This document shows positions 12,320-23,087 of a stretch of DNA of 64,000 nt, piece by piece. The stretch lies in the NCBI RefSeq assembly GCF_029227915.1, contig NC_079881.1, forward strand, positions 27,629,501 through 27,693,500. The letters are read 5' to 3'. Position numbers and translations under genes: made by a program. Source of the DNA: Hydractinia symbiolongicarpus (taxonomy: Eukaryota; Cnidaria; Hydrozoa; Anthoathecata; Hydractiniidae). Numbering within the stretch: position 1 is the stretch's first letter; the number at the start of each line of letters is the position of its first letter. The notes beneath the pieces are model-generated. The model was not told the DNA's origin and did not search any database. It was given only the letters and a program-made list of their open reading frames with translations.

Positions 12320-13740
12320 AATCGCGGGTTTTCGTTTGCCGGCGATTAAAACTCTTTCACTAAGCGTCTCATCAAAAATAAAAACATTTTTGAAAACTAC
12401 AAGTCTTATGCGTTTTAGTGGTGAGAAAAAAATTTAAAAAATCGTTCGGGAAATGAGTTTACTCCTTGGGTACTTTCTTTGTATACTTTTGACTATACGG
12501 GCCAAGCCCGGGATTTACGGGAAATCGCGGGTTTTCGTTTGCCGGCGATTAATCTTCTTTTATTCAGCCTCTCTTCAAAAATGAAAACATTTTTGCAAAC
12601 TACAAGTCTTATGCGTTTTAGTGGTGAAAAAATAATTTAAAAAATCGTTCTGGAAATGAGTTTACTCACAGGGTACTTTCTTTGTATACATTGGACTATA
12701 CGGGCCAAGCCCGGGATTTGCGGGAAATCGCAGGTTTTCGTTTGCGGGCGATTAAACCTCTTTCATTAAGCGTCTCATCAAAAATGAAAACATTTTTAAA
12801 AACTACAAGTCTCATAGGCTTTAGTGGTGAAATAATAATTTAAAAAATCGTTCGGGAAGTGAGTTTACTCCCTGGGTACTTTCTTTGTATACTTTTGACT
12901 ATACGGGCCAAGCCCGGGATTTACGGGAAATCGTGGGTTTTCGTTTGCCGGCGATTGATCTTCTTTTATTCAGCCTCTCTTCAAAAATGAAAACATTTTT
13001 GCAAACTACAAGTCTTATGCGTTTTAGTGGTGAAAAAATAATTTAAAAAATCGTTCTGGAAATGAGTTTACTCACAGGGTACTTTCTTTGTATACATTGG
13101 ACTATACGGGCCAAGCCCGGGATTTGCGGAAAATCGCGGGTTTTCGTTTGCCGGCGATTAAACCTCTTTCACTAAGCGTCTCATCAAAAATAAAAACATT
13201 TTTGAAAACTACAAGTCTTATGCGTTTTAGTGGTGAAAAAAAAATTTAAAAAATCGTTCGGGAAATGAGTTTACTCCTTGGGTACTTTCTTTGTATACTT
13301 TTGACTATACGGGCCAAGCCCGGGATTTACGGGAAATCGCTTGTTTTCGTTTGCCGGCGATTAATCTTCTTTTATTCAGCCTCTCTTCAAAATTGAAAAC
13401 ATTTTTGCAAACTACAAGTCTTATGCGTTTTAGTGGTGAAAAAATAATTTAAAAAATCGTTCTGGAAATGAGTTTACTCACAGGGTACTTTCTTTGTATA
13501 CATTGGACTATACGGGCCAAGCCCGGGATTTGCGGAAAATCGCGGATTTTCGTTTGCCGGCGATTAAACCTCTTTCACTAAGCGTCTCATCAAAAATAAA
13601 AACATTTTTGAAAACTACAAGTCTTATGCGTTTTAGTGGTGAAAAAAAAATTTAAAAAATCGTTCGGGAAATGAGTTTACTCCTTGGGTACTTTCTTTGT
13701 ATACTTTTGACTATACGGGCCAAGCCCGGGATTTACGGGA

Positions 13741-14146
13741 AATCGCTTGTTTTCGTTTGCCGGCGATTAATCTTCTTTTATTCAGCGTCTCTTCAAAATT
13801 GAAAACATTTTTGCAAACTACAAGTCTTATGCGTTTTAGTGGTGAAAAAATAATTTAAAAAATCGTTCTGGAAATGAGTTTACTCACAGGGTACTTTCTT
13901 TGTATACATTGGACTATACGGGCCAAGCCCGGGATTTGCGGAAAATCGCGGGTTTTCGTTTGCCGGCGATTAAACCTCTTTCACTAAGCGTCTCATCAAA
14001 AATAAAAACATTTTTGAAAACTACAAGTCTTATGCGTTTTAGTGGTGAAAAAAAAATTTAAAAAATCGTTCGGGAAATGAGTTTACTCCTTGGGTACTTT
14101 CTTTGTATACTTTTGACTATACGGGCCAAGCCCGGGATTTACGGGA
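13741..14146 (+). repeat. Representative 406-bp dimer
   Basis: One full dimer lies between successive AATCGCTTGT landmarks. Its first half runs through GATTAATCTTC, a TTGAAAACATTTTTGCAAAC segment and the type b CTCACAGGG block. Its second half carries AATAAAAACATTTTTG and CTCCTTGGG. Confidence 0.85.
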
Positions 14147-14575
14147 AATCGCTTGTTTTCGTTTGCCGGCGATTAATCTTCTTTTATTCAGCGTCTCTTC
14201 AAAATTGAAAACATTTTTGCAAACTACAAGTCTTATGCGTTTTAGTGGTGAAAAAATAATTTAAAAAATCGTTCTGGAAATGAGTTTACTCACAGGGTAC
14301 TTTCTTTGTATACATTGGACTATACGGGCCAAGCCCGGGATTTGCGGAAAATCGCGGGTTTTCGTTTGCCGGCGATTAAACCTCTTTCACTAAGCGTCTC
14401 ATCAAAAATAAAAACATTTTTGAAAACTACAAGTCTTATGCGTTTTAGTGGTGAAAAAAAAATTTAAAAAATCGTTCGGGAAATGAGTTTACTCCTTGGG
14501 TACTTTCTTTGTATACTTTTGACTATACGGGCCAAGCCCGGGATTTACGGGAAATCGCGGGTTTTCGTTTACCGG

Positions 14576-16199
14576 CGATTAAGCTTCTTTTATTCAGCGT
14601 CTCATCAAAAATGAAAACATTTTTGAAAACTACAAGTCTTATGCGTTTTAGTGGTGAAAAAATAATTTAAAAAATCGTTCTGGAAATGAGTTTACTCACA
14701 GGGTACTTTCTTTGTATACATTGGACTATAAGGGCCAAGCCCGGGATTTGCGGAAAATCGCGGGTTTTCGTTTGCCGGCGATTAAAACTCTTTCACTAAG
14801 CGTCTCATCAAAAATAAAAACATTTTTGAAAACTACAAGTCTTATGCGTTTTAGTGGTGAGAAAAAAATTTAAAAAATCGTTCGGGAAATGAGTTTACTC
14901 CTTGGGTACTTTCTTTGTATACTTTTGACTATACGGGCCAAGCCCGGGATTTACGGGAAATCGCGGGTTTTCGTTTGCCGGCGATTAATCTTCTTTTATT
15001 CAGCCTCTCTTCAAAAATGAAAACATTTTTGCAAACTACAAGTCTTATGCGTTTTAGTGGTGAAAAAATAATTTAAAAAATCGTTCTGGAAATGAGTTTA
15101 CTCACAGGGTACTTTCTTTGTATACATTGGACTATACGGGCCAAGCCCGGGATTTGCGGGAAATCGCAGGTTTTCGTTTGCGGGCGATTAAACCTCTTTC
15201 ATTAAGCGTCTCATCAAAAATGAAAACATTTTTAAAAACTACAAGTCTCATAGGCTTTAGTGGTGAAATAATAATTTAAAAAATCGTTCGGGAAGTGAGT
15301 TTACTCCCTGGGTACTTTCTTTGTATACTTTTGACTATACGGGCCAAGCCCGGGATTTACGGGAAATCGTGGGTTTTCGTTTGCCGGCGATTGATCTTCT
15401 TTTATTCAGCCTCTCTTCAAAAATGAAAACATTTTTGCAAACTACAAGTCTTATGCGTTTTAGTGGTGAAAAAATAATTTAAAAAATCGTTCTGGAAATG
15501 AGTTTACTCACAGGGTACTTTCTTTGTATACATTGGACTATACGGGCCAAGCCCGGGATTTGCGGAAAATCGCGGGTTTTCGTTTGCCGGCGATTAAACC
15601 TCTTTCACTAAGCGTCTCATCAAAAATAAAAACATTTTTGAAAACTACAAGTCTTATGCGTTTTAGTGGTGAAAAAAAAATTTAAAAAATCGTTCGGGAA
15701 ATGAGTTTACTCCTTGGGTACTTTCTTTGTATACTTTTGACTATACGGGCCAAGCCCGGGATTTACGGGAAATCGCTTGTTTTCGTTTGCCGGCGATTAA
15801 TCTTCTTTTATTCAGCCTCTCTTCAAAATTGAAAAATTTTTTGCAAACTACAAGTCTTATGCGTTTTAGTGGTGAAAAAATAATTTAAAAAATCGTTCTG
15901 GAAATGAGTTTACTCACAGGGTACTTTCTTTGTATACATTGGACTATACGGGCCAAGCCCGGGATTTGCGGAAAATCGCGGATTTTCGTTTGCCGGCGAT
16001 TAAACCTCTTTCACTAAGCGTCTCATCAAAAATAAAAACATTTTTGAAAACTACAAGTCTTATGCGTTTTAGTGGTGAAAAAAAAATTTAAAAAATCGTT
16101 CGGGAAATGAGTTTACTCCTTGGGTACTTTCTTTGTATACTTTTGACTATACGGGCCAAGCCCGGGATTTACGGGAAATCGCGGGTTTTCGTTTGCCGG
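14576..16199 (+). repeat. Shortened 8-monomer (1,624 bp) copy of the 12-monomer unit
   Basis: Landmarks that are 2,436 bp apart between the first and second units are only 1,624 bp apart between the second and third. GGTGAG moves from 14,857 to 16,481 and CGGGAAATCGCAGG from 15,157 to 16,781. The 812-bp difference equals two dimers. The AATCGCTTGT dimers number three in the first unit but one here (15,771), so the missing piece is two of those dimers. A third unit starts at about 16,200 and passes into the next domain. Confidence 0.83.
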
Positions 16200-16680
16200 C
16201 GATTAAGCTTCTTTTATTCAGCGTCTCATCAAGAATGAAAACATTTTTGAAAACTACAAGTCTTATGCGTTTTAGTGGTGAAAAAATAATTTAAAAAATC
16301 GTTCTGGAAATGAGTTTACTCACAGGGTACTTTCTTTGTATACATTGGACTATACGGGCCAAGCCCGGGATTTGCGGAAAATCGCGGGTTTTCGTTTGCC
16401 GGCGATTAAAACTCTTTCACTAAGCGTCTCATCAAAAATAAAAACATTTTTGAAAACTACAAGTCTTATGCGTTTTAGTGGTGAGAAAAAAATTTAAAAA
16501 ATCGTTCGGGAAATGAGTTTACTCCTTGGGTACTTTCTTTGTATACTTTTGACTATACGGGCCAAGCCCGGGATTTACGGGAAATCGCGGGTTTTCGTTT
16601 GCCGGCGATTAATCTTCTTTTATTCAGCCTCTCTTCAAAAATGAAAACATTTTTGCAAACTACAAGTCTTATGCGTTTTA

Positions 16681-19530
16681 GTGGTGAAAAAATAATTTGA
16701 AAAATCGTTCTGGAAATGAGTTTACTCACAGGGTACTTTCTTTGTATACATTGGACTATACGGGCCAAGCCCGGGATTTGCGGGAAATCGCAGGTTTTCG
16801 TTTGCGGGCGATTAAACCTCTTTCATTAAGCGTCTCATCAAAAATGAAAACATTTTTAAAAACTACAAGTCTCATGGGCTTTAGTGGTGAAATAATAATT
16901 TAAAAAATCGTTCGGGAAATGAGTTTACTCCCTGGGTACTTTCTTTGTATACTTTTGACTATACGGGTCGAGTCTGGGATTTACGGGAAATCGCAGGTTT
17001 TCGTTTACCGGCGATTAAACCTCTTTCATTAAGCGTCTCATTAAAAATAAAAATATTTTTGAAAACTACAAGTCTCATTCGTTCTAGTGGTGCCGAAATA
17101 ATTTGAAAAATCGTTTGGGAAATCAATTTACTCATTGGGTACTTTCTTTATATACATTCAACTATACGTGCCAAGCCCGGGATTTACGAGAAATCGCGGG
17201 TTTTCGTTTGCCGGCGATTAAACTTCTTTTATTCAGCCTCTCATCAAAAATAAAAACATTTTTGAAAACTACAAGTCTTATGCGTTTTAGTGGTGAAAAA
17301 ATAATTTAAAAAATCGTTCTGGAAATGAGTTTACTCACAGGGTACTTTCTTTGTATACATTGGACTATACGGGCCAAGCCCGGGATTTGCCGAAAATCGC
17401 GGGTTTTCGTTTGCCGGCGATTAAACCTCTTTCATTAAGCGTCTTATCAAAAATGAAAACATTTTTGAAAACTACAAGTCTCATGCGTTTTAGTGGTGAA
17501 AAAATAATTTAAAAAATCGTTCGGGAAATGAGTTTACTCCCTGGGTACTTTCTTTGTATACTTTTGACTATACGGGCCAAGCCCGGGATTTACAAGAAAT
17601 CGCGGGTTTTCGTTTGCCGGCGATTAAACTTCTTTTATTCAGCGTCTTATCAAAACTGAAAACATTTTTGAAAACTACATGTCTCATGCGTTTTAGTGGT
17701 GAAAAAATAATATCAAAAATCGTTCGGGAAATGAGTTTACTCCCTGGGTACTTTCTTTGTATACTTTTGACTATATGGGCCAAGCCCGGGATTTACAGAA
17801 AATCGCTGGTTTTCGTTTGCCGACGAATAAACCTCTTTCATTAAGCGTTTCATCAAAAATGAAAACACTTTTGAAAACTACAAGTCTCATGCGTTTTAGT
17901 GGTGAAAAAATAATATCAAAAATCGTTCGGGAAATGAGTTTACTCCCTGGGTACTTTCTTTGTATACTTTTGACTATACGGGCCAAGCCCGGGATTTACA
18001 AGAAATCGCGGGTTTTCGTTTGCCGGCGATTAAACTTCTTTTATTCAGCGTCTTATCAAAACTGAAAACATTTTTGAAAACTACAAGTCTCATGCGTTTT
18101 AGTGGTGAAAAAATAATATCAAAAATCGTTCGGGAAATGAGTTTACTCCCTGGGTACTTTTTTTGTATACTTTTGACTATACGGGCCAAGCCCGGGATTT
18201 ACGGGAAATCGCTGGTTTTCGTTTGCCGACGATTAAACCTCTTTCATTAAGCGTTTCATCAAAAATGAAAACACTTTTGAAAACTACAAGTCTCATGCGT
18301 TTTAGTGGTGAAAAAATAATATCAAAAATCGTTCGGGAAATGAGTTTACTCCCTGGGTACTTTCTTTGTATACTTTTGACTATACGGGCCAAGCCCGGGA
18401 TTTACGGGAAATCGCTGGTTTTCGTTTGCCGACGATTAAACCTCTTTCATTAAGCGTTTCATCAAAAATGAAAACACTTTTAAAAACTACAAGTCTCATG
18501 CGTTTTAGTGGTGAAAAAATAATTTAAAAAATCGTTCGGAAAATGAGTTTACTCCCTGGGTACTTTCTTTGTAAACTTTTGACTATACGGGCCAAGCCCG
18601 GGATTTACGGGAAATGGCGGGTTTTCGTTTGCCGGCGATTAAACATCTTTTAATCAGCGTCTCATCAAAAATGAAAACATTTTTGAAAACTACAAGTCTC
18701 ATGGGCTTTAGTGGTTAAATAATAATTTAAAAAATCGTTGGGGAAATGAGTTTACTCCCTGGGTACTTTTTTGTATACTTTTGACTTTAAAGGCTGAGTC
18801 CGGGATTTACGGGAAATCGCAGGTTTTCGTTTGCCGGCGATTAAACTTCTTTTATTCAGCGTCTCATCAAAAATGAAAACATTTTTAAAAACTACAAGTC
18901 TCATGGGCTTTAGTGGTGAAATAATAATTTAAAAAATCGTTCGGGAAATGAGTTTACTCCCTGGGTACTTTCTTTGTATACTTTTGACTATACGGGCCGA
19001 GTCTGGGATTTACGGGAAATCGCAGGTTTTCGTTTGCCGGCGATTAAACTTCTTTTATTCAGCGTCTCATCAAAAATGAAAACATTTTTGAAAACTACAA
19101 GTCTCATGCGATTTAGTGGTGAAAAGATAATTTAAAAAATCGTTCGGGAAATGAGTTTACTCACAGGGTACTTTCTTTATATACATTCCACTATACGGAA
19201 AAGGCCGGGATTTACGGGAGATCGCGGGTTTTCGTTTGCCGGCGATTAAACCTCTTTCATTAAGCGTCTCATTAAAAATGAAAACATTTTTGAAAACTAC
19301 GAGTCTCATACGTTTTAGTGGTGCAGAAATAATTGGAAAAATCGTTCGGGAAATCAGTTTACTCATTGGGTACTTTCTTTATATACATTCAACTATACGT
19401 GCCAAGCCCAGGATTTACGGGAATGCTTGGGTTTTCGTTTGCCGGCGATTAAACTTCTTTTACTGAGCGTCTCATCAAAAATGAAAACATGTTTGAAAAC
19501 TACAAGTCTCATGCGTTTTAGTGGTGAAAA
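16681..19530 (+). repeat. Third, partial copy of unit U (linker plus first half)
   Basis: From about 16,681 to 17,190 the sequence matches the 5,046-5,880 linker at an offset of 11,566 bp. For example GTCGAGTCTGGG is at 16,967 here and 5,401 there. From about 17,200 to 19,500 the match continues at an offset of 11,363 bp, exactly one monomer less, so one 203-bp unit has been lost at about 17,190-17,230. The type c run (about 17,660-18,450), type f (about 18,700-18,850) and type e (about 19,240-19,440) monomers appear in the same order as in U copies 1 and 2. A substitution at about 17,690 (CTACATGTC) is private to this copy. Confidence 0.83.
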
Positions 19531-20341
19531 AATAATATCAAAAATCGTTCGGGAAATGAGTTTACTCCCTGGGTACTTTCTTTGTATACTTTTGACTATA
19601 CGGGCCAAGCCCGGGATTTACGGGAAATCGCTGGTTTTCGTTTGCCGACGATTAAACCTCTTTCATTAAGCGTTTCATCAAAAATGAAAACACTTTTACA
19701 AACTACAAGTCTCATGCGTTTTAGTGGTGAAAAAATAATTTAAAAAATCGTTCGGAAAATGAGTTTACTCCCTGGGTACTTTCTTTGTATACTTTTGACT
19801 ATACGGGCCAAGCCCGGGATTTACGGGAAATGGCGGGTTTTCGTTTGCCGGCGATTAAACTTCTTTTAATCAGCGTCTCATCAAAAATGAAAACATTTTT
19901 GAAAACTACAAATCTCATGCGATTTAGTGGTGAAAAGATAATTTAAAAAATCGTTCGGGAAATGAGTTTACTCACAGGGTACTTTCTTTATATACATTCC
20001 ACTATACGGAAAAGGCCGGGATTTACGGGAGATCGCGGGTTTTCGTTTGCCGGCGATTAAACCTCTTTCATTAAGCGTCTCATTAAAAATGAAAACATTT
20101 TTGAAAACTACGAGTCTCATACGTTCTAGTGGTGCAGAAATAATTGGAAAAATCGTTCGGGAAATCAGTTTACTCATTGGGTAATTTCTTTATATACATT
20201 CAACTATACGTGCCAAGCCCAGGATTTACGGGAATGCTTGGGTTTTCGTTTGCCGGCGATTAAACTTCTTTTACTGAGCGTCTCATCAAAAATGAAAACA
20301 TGTTTGAAAACTACAAGTCTCATGCGTTTTAGTGGTGAAAA
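19531..20341 (+). repeat. Inserted four-monomer (811-bp) duplication
   Basis: The monomers ending at about 19,530 are repeated 811 bp downstream. The GCGATTTAGTGGTGAAAAGA segment and the type e monomer recur at that spacing (for example 19,157 and 19,968). Relative to U copy 2 this block is extra, and it includes type c and a monomers that do not sit at this place in the other copies. The offset to copy 2 changes from 11,363 to about 12,173 across it. Confidence 0.78.
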
Positions 20342-21120
20342 AATAATTTAAAAAATCGTTCGCGAAATGACTTTACTCCCTGTGTACTTTCTTTTTATAC
20401 ATTTGACTACACGGGCCAAGCCCGGGATTTACGGGAAATGGCGGGTTTTCGTTTGCCGGCGATTAAACTTCTTTTAATCAGCGTCTATCAAAAATGAAAA
20501 CATTTTTGAAAACTACAAGTCTCATGGGCTTTAGTGGTTAAATAATAATTTAAAAAATCGTTCGGGAAATGAGTTTACTCCCTGGGTACTTTCTTTGTAT
20601 CATTCGACTATACGGGACAAGCCCGGGATTTACGGGAAATCGCAGGTTTTCGTTTGCCGGCGATTAAACCTCTTTCATTAAGCGTCTCATTAAAAATGAA
20701 AACATTTTTGAGAACTACAAGTCTCATTCGTTCTAGTGGTGCAGAAATAATTTGAAAAATCGTTCAAGAAATCAGTTTACTCCTTGGGTACTTTCTTTAT
20801 ATACATTCAACTATACGTGCCACCCCGGGATTTACGGGAAATCGCGGGTTTTCGTTTGCCGGCGATTAAACTTCTTTTATTCAGCGTCTCATCAAAAATG
20901 AAAACAAGTTTGAAAACTACAAGTCTCATGCGTTTTAGTGGTGAAAATATAATTTAAAAAATCGTTCGGGAAATAAGTTTACTCCCTGGGTACTTTCTTT
21001 GTATACTTTTGACTATACGGGCCAAGCTCGGGATTTACGGGAAATCGCGGGTTTTCGTTTGCCGGCGATTAAACTTCTTTTATTCAGCCTCTCATCAAAA
21101 ATGAAAACATTTTTGAAAAC
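20342..21120 (+). repeat. Unit U, third copy, resumed
   Basis: After the inserted four monomers the match to copy 2 (about 8,168-8,940) resumes, starting with the CGCGAAATGACTTTACTCCC variant near 20,361. Private changes include a short deletion giving TTTGTATCATTCG at about 20,596 and GTGCCACCCCGGG at about 20,817, where other copies have GTGCCAAGCCCGGG. It ends at about 21,120, where type c monomers take over. Confidence 0.75.
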
Positions 21121-22721
21121 TACAAGTCTCATGCGTTTTAGTGGTGAAAAAATAATATCAAAAATCGTTCGGGAAATGAGTTTACTCCCTGGGTACTTTC
21201 TTTGTATACTTTTGACTATACGGGCCAAGCCCGGGATTTACGGGAAATCCCTGGTTTTCGTTTGCCGACGATTAAACCTCTTTCATTAAGCGTTTCATCA
21301 AAAATGAAAACACTTTTGAAAACTACAAGTCTCATGCGTTTTAGTGGTGAAAAAATAATATCAAAAATCGTTCGGGAAATGAGTTTACTCCCTGGGTACT
21401 TTCTTTGTATACTTTTGACTATACGGGCCAAGCCCGGGATTTACGGGAAATCGCTGGTTTTCGTTTGCCGACGATTAAACCTCTTTCATTAAGCGTTTCA
21501 TCAAAAATGAAAACACTTTTAAAAACTACAAGTCTCATGCGTTTTAGTGGTGAAAAAATAATTTAAAAAATCGTTCGGAAAATGAGTTTACTCCCTGGGT
21601 ACTTTCTTTGTATACTTTTGACTATACGGGCCAAGCCCGGGATTTACGGGAAATGGCGGGTTTTCGTTTGCCGGCGATTAAACTTCTTTTAATCAGCGTC
21701 TCATCAAAAATGAAAACATTTTTAAAAACTACAAGTCTCATGGGCTTTAGTGGTTAAATAATAATTTAAAAAATCGTTGGGGAAATGAGTTTACTCCCTG
21801 GGTACTTTTTTGTATACTTTTGACTTTAAAGGCTGAGTCCGGGATTTACGGGAAATCGCAGGTTTTAGTTTGCCGGCGATTAAACTTCTTTTATTCAGCG
21901 TCTCATCAAAAATGAAAACATTTTTAAAAACTACAAGTCTCATGGGCTTTAGTGGTGAAATAATAATTTAAAAAATCGTTCGGGAAATGAGTTTACTTCC
22001 TGGGTACTTTCTTTGTATACTTTTGACTATACGGGCCAAGCCCGGGATTTACAAGAAATCGCGGGTTTTCGTTTGCCGGCGATTAAACTTCTTTTATTCA
22101 GCGTCTTATCAAAACTGAAAACATTTTTGAAAACTACAAGTCTCATGCGTTTTAGTGGTGAAAAAATAATATCAAAAATCGTTCGGGAAATGAGTTTACT
22201 CCCTGGGTACTTTCTTTGTATACTTTTGACTATACGGGCCAAGCCCGGGATTTACGGGAAATCGCTGGTTTTCGTTTGCCGACGATTAAACCTCTTTCAT
22301 TAAGCGTTTCATCAAAAATGAAAACACTTTTACAAACTACAAGTCTCATGCGTTTTAGTGGTGAAAAAATAATATCAAAAATCGTTCGGGAAATGAGTTT
22401 ACTCCCTGGGTACTTTCTTTGTATACTTTTGACTATACGGGCCAAGCCCGGGATTTACGGGAAATCGCTGGTTTTCGTTTGCCGACGATTAAACCTCTTT
22501 CATTAAGCGTTTCATCAAAAATGAAAACACTTTTGAAAACTACAAGTCTCATGCGTTTTAGTGGTGAAAAAATAATATCAAAAATCGTTCGGGAAATGAG
22601 TTTACTCCCTGGGTACTTTCTTTGTATACTTTTGACTATACGGGCCAAGCCCGGGATTTACGGGAAATCGCTGGTTTTCGTTTGCCGACGATTAAACCTC
22701 TTTCATTAAGCGTTTCATCAA
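21121..22721 (+). repeat. Block enriched in type c monomers
   Basis: About eight monomers, most with the TAATATCAAAAATCG and TGCCGACG signature, plus an a-f-a stretch at about 21,560-21,980. From about 22,216 the type c monomers alternate between CACTTTTACAAAC and CACTTTTGAAAAC at 406-bp spacing (22,320s, 22,530s, 22,730s), a second, local dimer pattern. The TATCA change replaces the in-frame TAA of TAATTTAA, which is why these monomers give open frames of 96-102 codons on + and 71 on -. I do not regard these as genes. Confidence 0.8.
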
Positions 22722-23087
22722 AAATGAAAACACTTTTACAAACTACAAGTCTCATGCGTTTTAGTGGTGAAAAAATAATATCAAAAATCGTTCGGGAAAT
22801 GAGTTTACTCCCTGGGTACTTTCTTTGTATACTTTTGACTATACGGGCCAAGCCCGGGATTTACTGGAAATCGCTGGTTTTCGTTTGCCGACGATTAAAC
22901 CTCTTTCATTAAGCGTTTCATCAAAAATGAAAACACTTTTAAAAACTACAAGTCTTATGCGTTTTAGTGGTGAAAAAATAATTTAAAAAATCGTTCGGAA
23001 AATGAGTTTACTCCCTGGGTACTTTATTTGTATACTTTTGACTATACGGGCCAAGCCCGAGATTTACGGGAAATGGCGGGTTTTCGT

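Larger units (their letters stand above)
12140..14575 (+). repeat. 12-monomer (2,436 bp) unit of the dimeric domain, copy 1
   Basis: The unit is marked by GATTAAGCTTC at its start, a TATAAGGGCC variant at 12,291, GGTGAGAAAAAAA at about 12,420, and CGGGAAATCGCAGG at 12,721. All recur exactly 2,436 bp later at 14,727, 14,857 and 15,157. It holds six 406-bp dimers, three of them carrying the AATCGCTTGT variant. Confidence 0.85.
10929..16680 (+). repeat. Dimeric domain: 406-bp alternation of two monomer types
   Basis: Two monomer types alternate almost without exception. One is type b, with TTCTGGAAATGAG, CTCACAGGG, TGTATACATTGG and GATTTGCGGAAAATC. The other has AATAAAAACATTTTTG, a long A-run before TTTAAAAAATCG, CTCCTTGGG and GATTTACGGG. 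Equivalent landmarks recur at 406 bp, for example AATCGCTTGT at about 13,335, 13,741 and 14,147. Both types keep the TTTAAAAAATCG stop-rich segment, so this domain has no open frame of note. The first two or three monomers (10,929-11,340) are transitional. The domain is sharply distinct from both neighbours. Confidence 0.9.
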
